The notes beneath the pieces are model-generated. The model was not told the DNA's origin. It did no database searches and worked only from the letters and a program-made list of their open reading frames with translations. A program made the position numbers and the translations under genes. Of a DNA stretch of 64,000 nt, positions 1 to 11,000 are shown piece by piece (position 1 is the first letter of the stretch; each line of letters opens with the position of its first letter). Source of the DNA: Citrus sinensis (taxonomy: Eukaryota; Streptophyta; Magnoliopsida; Sapindales; Rutaceae); assembly GCF_022201045.2 (NCBI RefSeq), contig NC_068557.1, positions 7,750,001 to 7,814,000 on the forward strand, written 5' to 3'.

Positions 1-1368
1 TTTGGATTTATTTCCTATGTTATTACTGTACCAAAAAAAACTAATATCAATAATCATTGTAACATTAAGTTACTAACAAAGGAATACAATAACCAATAAG
101 TAACAAAAAAATTTTAAAAAAGAATTACTATCAAAGCAAAAGTTGTAATCACACATGAAGAAGGCAATAGAAAATAAAATGCATTACAGACTATATACAA
201 TATTTAAATAATTGAGAAATTGCCTTTCAAACTAACCTAACCATGAATGCTAGAGCTCAAGAACAGCCAATTAGAGTCTTGCAACCTGTAAGAATTGAAA
301 TTTGAGACTCAATTGAGTGTTTGCTAATGAAAAAGAAAGTGGATATGGCATGTGGATAAAAGAAAGGAAATGGGTATATCTATAAATGGATTGTAGCCTT
401 TTTTTTTTTTTTTTTGCAATTTGGGTTCTTATTCTAAATTCTTAATTGGTGGCAATTTAGGTTCTTTGGGCAGTAATTATTTTTTTAATTAGCAGCAATT
501 AAGAAAATTTTATCTATTGGTCCATTAAGTTAAGTTGAAGTTTTCTTATTTTATTTGTTTTAATTACGAAAGTATTATGATAATTTTTTTTAAATGTCAA
601 AAATTTAATATTTTAGTGATGTCATGTTAAAGGGTTTAGGTTGATAAGACGCGATTACTCCTTCAATAATTGTGTCATTGGTCGAATAAATGGGTTAAAA
701 ATTGAACTCTAAACAGACATGGAAAAAAATAAAGTTGACCCAGACCCGACCCATTTACTAATCATGTCAAATTTTACGACCTAAATCCATTTATTCGTAT
801 CGTGTTCATGTTAGGTATTCGGATCATCTTAAATTTTGTCAGTTTTATAAGAAAGTAATGAATGATCTATATCTAAATATTCATTGTGATTGTAACGATA
901 TAATTGTTATTGGTGGGGCAGAAAGTTGTATTGAAATCATACACGATCAAAAAAGAAACTCGTCATAAAGGTCATTGACCTTATTAAAAGAAGCAATTTA
1001 AGTTTGAAAAGCCAAAAGAATAGTTGAACAATGTTTCATCAAGTACAACTGTAGAGGTGATTCTTTTCTATCGAAGTAATTTAAATTAATTTAATAAATA
1101 TTTTAAATGTGTTTTGCTTTTGAATGACTCATAAGTACACAATTCATTATCTTCTCATATGGTTATTACAATTCCAATACATGAGAGCAATATGGCTATA
1201 GTAAGTTTTTTTTATTGGACTACTATCATGTAAGTTTTTTATTCAAGTTAAACACAAGTTATAATTATCATGGAACTTACAAATCATGTTTTGTTTAGTT
1301 ACCTGCATGCTCACACTAAGTACTTGAGATTAATATCATATGTCATTTTCATATAATTTTTACAATTA
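1..1368. other. AT-rich intergenic DNA, no gene seen
   Basis: No coding exon, RNA gene or domain could be recognised on either strand. The stretch is AT-rich with short homopolymers, for example a T run near 400-415. Short open frames here have no recognisable protein similarity. Confidence 0.6.
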
Positions 1369-1870
1369 AAGGTGGGCAAATAACCCAACCTGATTCGATC
1401 TAAAAAATTTAGATTCAGATCGGATGTGGATGAATACTCCGCATTTCAACCTGAATATATGCACACACATTCAATGACAAGCCTAGCCTATAATCATTGT
1501 GCATACATATAGAGATCTAGCAGTCATCGTGCACACACAGATCCAACCGCTCGATTGATGCAACATTCTACTGAAGTGCAAAACCAAGCCACCATGACAT
1601 GTTGATGAGGCCTGGTGCAATTTGCTCCACTGTAGCCACTGCTTCAATTTGCTTGACTTTGACCATGCCACCTTGAAGTCGATCGAACGCCATCTTCTTA
1701 GATTTAAGCCCAGTTGGCAGCCACACCAAGTTCCAACAGTGAAATTTTTATCTAATCCAAACTATGTTTGAATTAGATTACAAATTCATATATGTGTGAA
1801 TTATTTTTTTTTCCGACTTGATGAATCTGAAACTCGATCAAGTTGGTTCGAACCTAAATTTGCCCACCCT
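1369..1870. mobile_element. TIR element, hAT-like MITE candidate
   Basis: The left end carries AAGGTGGGCAAATA at about 1369 and the right end carries ATTTGCCCACCCT ending at 1870, which is its inverse complement. The inverted similarity continues inward for roughly 60 bases in imperfect form: GATTCGATC and GATTCAGATCGGA on the left answer TCCGACTTGATGAATC and CTCGATCAAG on the right. The size (about 500 bp), lack of any transposase-like frame and ends starting with GGTGGGCAAA resemble non-autonomous hAT-type elements. I could not confirm an 8-bp target duplication, so the class is tentative. Confidence 0.55.
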
Positions 1871-2784
1871 ACTAGCCAAATAAGTAGGGATCAATTTTCT
1901 ATTTATTTACTTATACTTGCTGTTAGTGTTTTTTTTTCTTTTCATCCAAATATAATTTGAGTTTTTTTTTTCTTTTGTTGTAAAATAGCTAGCACAACAA
2001 CCACTCTGACAACATGCCTCTTTTTTCCCTTGCTAAGTCTTAAATAAACTTATGAAGGAATTTATCATGTAAATTTCCAACAATTAGCATAACAAGATAA
2101 TGAGGATGCCAATCAGAGGGAGATTACAACTAATGAACTAAGCACATGATAAAAGCCCATTGAAGCCAGCTAAATGAAAAACAAAATTAACTTATGTTTT
2201 GATGTATTATTTTGTTTTTGTTATCATTTGAATTCAAATTAATAATTCAGTTGTGGAATGTAATTCATTCACATCTATAAATGCAATTTATATTTATGCT
2301 GGCATATCATAATGAAGTCATTGTTTAGTCATTTGTATCTTTTGGGTTTATGGCTAAATGATATTAAATTGTAATCAAGATATTGTTGTTATTTTCAGTA
2401 ATAATAATAGTCTAAACTACATGTATAATGCGCTGTTATTTTGTAATGGTTATAGTAGTCTAATGTATAAGTGTATTTTTACTGCTATTTTTCAGTAGTT
2501 ATAATAGCTTAAATCATATAGGTTTTTAAACAATTAAACTCCCTTGAATGGTGGTAAACAACATAACATGTTCAATAAGATTGCTAAATATATTTACGTG
2601 CTGCTACATTCTTTCAGCATTAAAACCACACTTTCAATCTAATTTCAAAATCAATAAAAAAAAAAAAATCAGTTACTTATATTTCAAATAGTATTATATA
2701 TATCTACAAATCTTTTCTTAGTACATAAGTACAAATTCAAACAACTTAAAAATAACACTTGAATAAAAAACATAGTACAACAAT
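1871..2784. other. Intergenic DNA between two mobile elements
   Basis: AT-rich sequence with no supported gene, RNA or repeat structure. Poly-T and poly-A runs occur near 1930-1970 and 2657-2668. Confidence 0.55.
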
Positions 2785-4118
2785 TGTTAGCCTAAAGGGC
2801 TACACATAATGTAATTTTGATGATAACAAACATGTGTCTTAAGTAAAAATAATAAATATTGTATTTCACATTTACACTAGTTTTTGAAGGATAATATTTA
2901 TGTAAGTGAATCAAGTGAAATCAAGATTGAAGACACTAAACGGACAACGGCGAAATCAAGAATAAATTTTAGAGCTCAACGGATAAATTATTGCAACAAA
3001 TTCTTGTAAAGCCGGTATGATTTAATTGATGCATGATTTAGCATTTGAGAAGCTCAAGAGATTAATTTAATTAAATACTTTTCATAAACTAAAATGTTTT
3101 ATTTTTATAAAGTAAAGTATTTTGTGGATTTGAGTAAATTGGACTTAAATACTAAGATTTGAAATCTTTGATTTTAATAAGTATTAAATTTCGGAGTTGG
3201 ATGTTTTTACAAACATTTGAAATGTTTTGGGCCATACTATAATTTATGAATATTTTAGACTTAAGTGAAAGGTTTTGAGAACTTTGAAAAATATGGGTAT
3301 TATGTTGAAAAAGGACCTTTGTACGAAACAATAAAATCTTTGGGGCCATATCATAATTTCAAAAAGTTTGGAAAAGACAACTATTCTTATGAAGTTCTGA
3401 AATTGGACCTATTTGTAAAGTTTTCTGATGTTTTGGGCCAAAGTGTAATTTAAGTGAACAGTATTACTGTAGCAAAATTCAAAAATAACGGTAATATCAC
3501 TGTTCCTGAGCGGCGAGCCGGATAAACAAGTGGCTAGCCGCTTGGGCGCTGGAATTTGCCTATAACGGCTAGTTTTCGGGCTTTCACTATAAAAACTCAA
3601 CTCAAACTTCATTTTAAGTATCAATACAAGGAAAAACAAGATCATATAACATATATTGAACTTCCATTTCGTAAATCATCATTTGTTGAATCATCATTGA
3701 GTTATAATTTGTTATTCACTCTTAAAGAGAGTTTTATTGTTGTGAATTTCATTTCTCACCAAATTGTGAGTGTACAAGTGTGGGAAATACTTGAGGTGAA
3801 GAGATTGAGGATATAATCTCTTGTTGTAAACGTTCATTGACACCTTGGAAGTCAATTGTAAACATTGGAAGCCTTGGGAGGCTTGGATAGTGAAATCCTC
3901 AAGATGGGTGAGCTTGGAGGCGTGGACGTAGGCGGGGATAGCCGAACCACGTAAAAATCCTTGTGTTCGTTTTTCTCTTCCCTTACTCTTTTAATATTGT
4001 GCTTGATTGAATTTATTGATTTGATTTGATTAAGGCAATAGATTAAATTGTTGTGCAAATTGTATTGTATTAAAATCTCAATTCACCCCCCCTCTTGGGT
4101 TGCATAACTTGTATTTCA
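2785..4118. mobile_element. Solo LTR, Copia-type
   Basis: The element starts TGTTAG and ends ATTTCA, so it has the TG...CA termini of an LTR. It is flanked by the direct repeat ACAAT at 2780-2784 and 4119-4123, a 5-bp target duplication. The text near its 3' end (ATTCACCCCCCCTCTTGG, 4081-4098) is typical of the 3' part of plant Copia LTRs just before the internal region. At 1334 bp with duplications on both sides and no primer-binding site following, it is a solo LTR left by LTR-LTR recombination. Short open frames inside it (for example 3265-3453 and 3556-3816) are LTR sequence, not genes. Orientation is likely plus. Confidence 0.8.
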
Positions 4119-4974
4119 ACAATCACAAGTACTTTAATAAAATCATATCCTAGGGTATGTCGCATTCGTAGTTCGTCTTCAAACAATCACCTTTTTATTT
4201 TTACATTCTTGCATTTGTTCAAGTTCTTTAGGAGACAATTGAAATGTAATGGACAAACATTTGACCTCCAATCTTAACTTCCTAATCTCTTCTCCTAAGA
4301 AGTCAATTTTCTCTTTACTAAGTTTAAAGTCTTTTGCCTATTGAAAGTTCTTACATCCATTACAAAGCCACAATTTGTTATTTGGATTCTTTGTCGTACA
4401 TGACGTTAGTATCTCCATCCAATTACTACATCTATTATATATTTGTAATGAGTTTCAAATTTCACTTGTACCAGAAGACACTATGATTAATTGACTACCA
4501 AGACTGCCAAACATAAAATTCTCACCAATTAAGTAATCATACACATTTCTATGAAAAATTAAAACTCAATACAAATGTAAAATTAGTACCTTGTTCTAAT
4601 ATCAGTTACCATTTGATCAACACAAAATTTATATATAGAAAGAAATCCGTAATAAAATTTCATAAACAACTTAAATCACAATATTTGTTGTGATTTATTT
4701 AATATCCTAAATAAATTTATATATAAAAACATGTCTATCTAAAAATTTTCACATATAGCTTACATCTTAATATTCGAAACATATTTATACGCACACAAAA
4801 AAGTAAGACCCATCATAAAAGTAAGCAAATAGCTTACAATTTGATTTGATATTCTAAACACACACACAAAATTCATTATAAAATTTCACAAACAATTTGA
4901 AATGCAATGATTAACTTAAGCAAAATAAGTTAGGGAAACAAACTTACATGTGCGGGTCAAGAAATCTTGGATAA

Positions 4975-5260
4975 CAACAACGGTGGCGATGGTTGATTTC
5001 AAGGTGTTGTTTTGTGAGTGGTTGTGGCTACTGCGTGATGGTTGTGGGTAGTGGCGATGGGGGTGGTTGTGCTATCATCTATTGTACGATTCTAGGAAAA
5101 TATGGTTGTGACGAGTAGTGCTATTGTGGTTGGAGTTGTTAGCTGCAACTTTGTGGGTGGCTATTGCTATCATGTGATGGTTGTGGGTGGTGGTAGTGGC
5201 GGTGATTGTTGGTGGTGGTTGCTTCGATGGCTATAGTGTGATCGATTCAAGAGAGTGTGG
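4975..5260. repeat. Low-complexity GT/GTGG-rich block
   Basis: Degenerate repeats of GGTTGTGG, GTGGCGATGG and GATGGTTGTGGGT fill about 280 bases. Frames through it would encode monotonous residues and no domain is visible, so it is treated as low-complexity DNA. Confidence 0.5.
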
Positions 5261-6003
5261 GGTGGAGAATAGTGCTCTAATTGTGGTTGTCATTCACGAT
5301 ATAAAATATAATAAATGAGAAATCTTTTTCCCCCCTTAATTTGTTGAGTGCATTTTAAATTGTTAGGGTTTGACTTGGTTCAAATAACATTTTTAAAATC
5401 TTTATTGTGAATATATTTATTTAGGAAAATGTGAGTGCTATTTTCCTTAGACAAAATTACAAGTATTAAAAGGCAAATCTCATATCAAGATCATTAGGTT
5501 TTAGTAACATAATTTCGTCATTATAATTAAATTAATGCTATAGATTATTTAATTGAAAAGAAATGAGCATTGTTTGCTCGAAGAAATCTATAAACTAAAT
5601 TAGGAAGTTTATTCATATTGCAAATAATTGGAATTGAACCCCTTTCATGTTTGGAGAGGTGAGGAATTTCATAAGTTGGTTGTTTTTATATAATATCTAT
5701 ATTTTAGTTGATGTACGCAAGTGATCTCTTGTTCAATTTATTGTATAAGTACCACTAATTTGAATAATATAAAAAGATAAAAATAATAATAATCTACTAC
5801 TATATTATCAATTATCACAAGTTATGAAGATGAATAATGATGCTAATTAGTAAGTTTTATTTGGGTAAGGATGAAAATAATTAAGTAGGTAGGATTATTT
5901 TTGGAGAATATCTTTTATTGATGTCATTTGGATTTTATTATTTTAAGTAAAAAGAAAAAAATGACTTATTAACTTAACTACTCAATGATTGGAAGAGACT
6001 TAT

Positions 6004-6042
6004 AATCACTTAACTGATTGAAATTTAGCCAATTAAGTGATT
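6004..6042. repeat. Short inverted repeat
   Basis: AATCACTTAACTG is followed after a short loop by CAATTAAGTGATT, its near-perfect inverse complement (12 of 13 pairs). It could be the remnant of a MITE-like hairpin. No other function is visible. Confidence 0.45.
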
Positions 6043-7794
6043 AAGTTAAAAAATAAAAGCCCTCAAGTTGCATTTAAAGCCTAATGTTTATTCAATAAAG
6101 AAAGTGATGAATATTATTATTTTTGTAACTTGTAAGTTGTATTTAAGAGTTTATTGATTTCTCAAATAACTAACATTTATTTTGGAGGTTTAAGTTTTCT
6201 CGAATTAACCTATTTCTTTGTATTTCCTTTTATTTTGTTCAATTTATTGATACAAACATTTGTCTGTGTAACAATCTTTCACTTGAAAAATAAATTTTTG
6301 TATCACGAATTTTGGATCACATATCTCAAGAAAATTGTAAATATATTATACAATATTACTTTAGTTAAATGTATATCTTATACTAATCTAATGATAAAAA
6401 TTAATGTTGATCACTGTCACATCACTACACCATCACTAGTAATATTTCACTAAATTAAAAAAAAAAGCGAGAAATAAGGTTTTAAAATTATAAAAATTAA
6501 AGAGTGTGTGACACATGATGAAGAGGGTACCTAGCAAAACCTCATGACATGTTTTGCACCTTCCATTGGACTAGATAGTGATTATTATACTATATAAAGT
6601 ATATTTTAAATTCATTATTTGACACATATGATATGTATACATATGACGTAGTAATAGGGACTGAAAATTAAATTAGATTTTGTTCACCTCTGCATAAAAT
6701 GAAATAAAATAAAATAAACTTTAATATGGTCATTAAATTCACTTTTTTATTCATAAATTTAAATATCGTGCTGCAAATGATCTTTTATTAATTAAAAAAG
6801 ATAATAGTTTACCAACTGTAGTTACTGTCCACGTGTATTTAATCTAATCCTAATAGAGGATACATCCCATACATTAAAGTGGAATAGAATTTATTTAATC
6901 TTATACACTCCACCACGGCACACCAAATGCATCCCCAATAATTTATGAGGCACGTCAGCGGTCAACAAGATTAGGACATGAAAAGGAAAAGAAAATATCT
7001 TATGAACAAGATTTGCCATCCAGACACAAAAAATCCATAGCCATTGGCAACGAAGGAGAAGTAAACTTTTTTTTCTTTTTTTTAATATATACTTATTTAT
7101 TTATATTTTGAAAAAAAAAAGAAAAGAAACATACCATGATTCAGGCTATATTCGTAGGACCCACAAAGATCTAAAATATCTGTACTCGGAGATCTACGGT
7201 GCACCAGAGAGTACTAGATTCTACAATCCCACGCAGGCAAAGCAGCAGCCACCCACATCCACACGCTGCGTTTTACCCCCACGTACATACCTGACGCATC
7301 ACTTGATTTATTTATTATAAAAAAAATCTCTAAAAAAATCACTTAAATAAATAATCCAAACAGTGTCTTTTAATTGATGATTGATCGCTGAAGCCTGAAG
7401 ACCTGAAGTCGTAGTGCTGCTACTGCTGGTAGAAAGTAGAAACCAGACCCGAAAAAGGGGAAAAAAAAGAAAAAAATAAAATAAAATAAAAGCGCTTTCA
7501 AAAGCAACACTCACCCGTCTTTCTCTCTCTACAGCTTTCAGCTTCCCTCATAAAAATAATTTTTGTTTAAAAAAAAACCATAAAAGTCATTTTCTGCTCA
7601 GTAAGCAAGCAAGCAAGCTTCCAACTGGATACTGTGTCTATACGTTGGTTCAACTTCTTCAAGCTAGAGTTCTTAGCTTTTTCTTTTGCCTAGCTGAAAT
7701 TTTGAGATCTGGTGGGGAATTAGGGTTTCAGTTCAAAATTTGGGGATTTGAGCTGATTATTGGAGCTAGGGTTTAGCTTCGAGTGAGTTGCAAA

Positions 7795-7989
7795 ATGCGG
7801 TAATTTGTGGAGGGTTTTGGTGTAAGGGAAGATCTGAGGCTTTATGAGGCTGAAGAGGGTAGTGGCTTGTAGTGGCACTGGTTTTGGATGATTAGAATTT
7901 AATTTGTATACATATATTTTTGTGGGTATTTGGGGGGGCGGGCGGGTGGGTTTTGGTGAATGTCGTCAAATAGAGAAGGTGTGCGGTGA
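7795..7989 (+). promoter_or_regulatory. Cluster of upstream ORFs in the ARF6 leader
   Basis: Four short ATG frames precede the ARF6 start at 8079: 7795-7803 (two codons plus stop, ATG CGG TAA), 7844-7891 (15 codons plus stop), 7888-7902 (4 codons plus stop) and 7960-7989 (9 codons plus stop). They count as uORFs only if this stretch is in the mature leader; I saw no convincing splice pair removing it. Translation control by uORFs is established for several ARF mRNAs, so a role here is plausible inference. Confidence 0.5.
7932..7950 (+). promoter_or_regulatory. G-quadruplex motif in ARF6 leader
   Basis: Four guanine runs (7, 3, 3 and 3) are separated by single-base loops C, C and T, on the sense strand about 130 bases upstream of the ARF6 start codon. 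Single-base loops make this a very favourable quadruplex sequence in DNA or RNA. Whether it is transcribed depends on the true transcription start. Confidence 0.55.
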
Positions 7990-8078
7990 TTAGAGGGTTA
8001 GCTTTTTTGGGTGGGAATTGTGGTGGGGCGTGGTGATTTTGGTTGGTTAAAAGACTTGGTTTTATTTGAGTTTGAAGA

Positions 8079-11000
8079 ATGAGACTCGCTACGTCGGGGT
8101 TTAATCAGCAGACTCAGGAAGGTTAGAGCTTCGTTTCTCATTTGGTTTGGTTTGGTTTCTTTGTTGTTGTAAATTTCTCATGTTCTGAGTATTTGGTTAG
8201 ATGTGCGTTTGCAAGGTATGGTTATGTTTAAAGGTGATTTAGCTCACATTTTATCTATGCACCTGACATTGCTTGTGATTTGAGGGACTGGTTTTATTGT
8301 TTATATAGTTTGAAGACTGTATCCTTACTTTTTTATTATCAGCTTCAACGCATGTGTGCATGTTAGGGTCTTGGTTGAAACAGACAAATTAAGCTTGGGG
8401 TGGTTGAATTTCTAAGCATTTTATGAACTCCATACATAGTAATCCTGTATTACTGGGCATACCTTATAAGCTTGATCAAATTGTTTTAAATTTTGTGCTT
8501 TTTTTTTCTTTGGTTATGATGCTAGATAACACAAAGTGTCGGGAAAATTTTGCAGGGGAGAAGAAATGTTTGAATTCTGAGCTTTGGCATGCATGTGCTG
8601 GTCCTCTTGTATCTTTACCTCCTGTTGGAAGCCGTGTTGTCTACTTTCCCCAGGGTCATAGCGAACAGGTAATTATCGGTATATTACTATGTCTATATGA
8701 TGGTAAATGATTGAAACATGAATCGTCCTAGGGCATAGAATTACCATGTGGAAAGTTTGATAATTGTAGTTTGAGGATATATTACTTTGATGCTGCCGGT
8801 CATCACTTACAGTTTCTACAGAAATGTTTTATGCCTTAAATTGTATTGTCACGCTTACAGCATTGCTTTAGTCATTTTGCTATTTCCTGCTTCTACAAAT
8901 GGTTTGCTTGTTTAAGAGAGGATTATTTTATTGTAGTTGTCTGCTTTCTTTCACCTGTAACCAGATGCTTTGAAGTGTAATTGTTATTATATGCTCATTA
9001 CATTTTTCCCTATTGTTTAAAGAAATGCTTGTGGTACCGTATCCTCAAAAGTTGCTTGCTTCTTGAGCTTTTATATACTGTAGCCGAGTGGGGTATGCAT
9101 TTGTTGCCTTATCAATTACAAGTACAGTTATAGAATGAAATAATGGAGTCCATAGATGGTTTCTTGTATGCTGAAACCTCTAATGTGCTAGTACCTCTTG
9201 GGATTGCCCCATCGCTCATGGACATATAATTTCCTTGTTCTGTTAGTGGCTTGATCGTTTTTGATTGTCTGTGCAGGTTGCTGCTTCAACAAACAAGGAA
9301 GTAGATGCTCATATTCCTAATTATCCTAACTTACCTCCGCAACTCATCTGTCAGCTTCACAATCTCACCATGCATGTAAGTGTTGGTCCTTTCCTTTCGT
9401 ATTACATTTGCTTCACATCGTTTTCATGTGCTAGTTGTTAAAAGTTCTTAATCTTACATTTGCAGGCAGATGTGGAGACAGATGAAGTATATGCTCAGAT
9501 GACCTTGCAACCACTGAGTCCGGTACTTCATTTGAATTATGAATTTTTTGGTATTTTAACGAACTCTCTGATGTGAAATTTTTATTGTAGCAAGAGCAAA
9601 AGGATGTATACCTACTTCCAGCAGAATTGGGTGCTCCCAACAAACAGCCAACCAACTACTTTTGTAAAACATTGACAGCAAGTGATACCAGCACTCATGG
9701 GGGATTCTCTGTTCCTCGCCGCGCAGCTGAAAAAGTGTTTCCACCCCTTGTCAGTGACATCTAACGATTCACCAGTTTCTTATTCTAGTGATGTTTTATG
9801 TGTTGTGAATATAATTTGTTTGATTCAATTTTTTATTTCTATTTCTGTTCCAGGACTACTCACAAACACCTCCAGCTCAAGAACTGATTGCGAGGGATCT
9901 TCATGATAATGAATGGAAATTCAGACATATATTTCGAGGTAAAATTTTTCCTGATAAATTGTTGTTCATCTGAACCTCTATCTAATTGAAGGCCAACTAG
10001 GTTTGAGTTTGTTCATCTGAATGTGAATGTTAGCTCGTTATAATGGAAATGAGAGGTATTAAAATAATTAAGTTAGAAGACAAGATATTTAGTGATTTTA
10101 GCTCACTGACGAGGACTGATTTTCCAAATCTCTATTGCAATGAACTCACATCACGCTTTAGCGACACTTTGTGATCAATCTCTAATGCAATGAATTCATG
10201 TTGCTATGAATTGAATGTGCTTTTCTTCTAGAGCAAGAATGCCTTTGTTTCTTGTGTCTGTTTTCTGCATCATGATTGAAAGGAAGGAATTGTGTTTTTA
10301 TTTTCGAAATTGAGTCTAACATACCTATATATCTGTGTATATGACTGCTCCAAGATAAAAAGTGTTGAATGGATTTACAAGTAACTACTGACTTAGTTGA
10401 CAACAATGATGATTTTGTGAGAAGTGCAAAATCTTTTCCCAACTATTTTTAGAAGAAACTGACATTCAATTTCTTAAGGAAGAGCTACAACATTAAACTA
10501 GTATCTGATTGCACGTGCAGGCCAGCCCAAGAGGCATCTTCTTACAACTGGATGGAGTGTTTTTGTTAGTGCCAAAAGACTTGTTGCCGGTGATTCTGTC
10601 CTGTTTATCTGGTTAGAATATTTCCTATACCACTTACAGATCTTTTTGTTTCCAATATTGTGCTGGAATATTTCCATATGGATGGTTAGTTGGCATGGCA
10701 ATCAAAATGCTCGCTCCTGCTGATGGGAGCTCGAGACAACCTGATGAATTGATCCTAATTATTAAATCTTTATTGTGGATGACCAGCAAAAAGATTTTAT
10801 AGAAGTTTAAATTAGAAGCTTTCTGGTTTTTAACTTTAATCTTACACTTACTGTCATACCAAAAAATCTTTTTGTCTGCATACATGCCAAGTAGATTCAT
10901 GCCTGCATTTGCACTTCATGTGTGATGCAGTGGATGGGGCGATGTTCTTCTGTTTGGTGCATGCTGACGTTGATCAGCTAATTGTCTTTTCATTATATGT

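Larger units (their letters stand above)
4124..7500. other. Intergenic DNA upstream of ARF6
   Basis: No gene recognised. It contains a low-complexity GGTTGTGG/GTGGCGATGG-rich block (about 4975-5260), a small inverted repeat (6004-6042), and, close to the next gene, an ACGTG core at 6831-6836 (CCACGTGT, a G-box-like site) and a W-box-like GGTCAAC near 6960. The 99-residue open frame at 6154-6453 is hydrophobic but has no recognisable family and sits in AT-rich sequence, so it is not called. Confidence 0.5.

Noticed and set aside
3265-3816. Short open frames inside the left flank as genes
   Set aside because: They lie wholly inside the solo LTR and have no recognisable protein family.
6154-6453. 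Hydrophobic 99-residue frame as a membrane protein gene
   Set aside because: AT-rich sequence, low-information residues, no family resemblance, no promoter or splice context.
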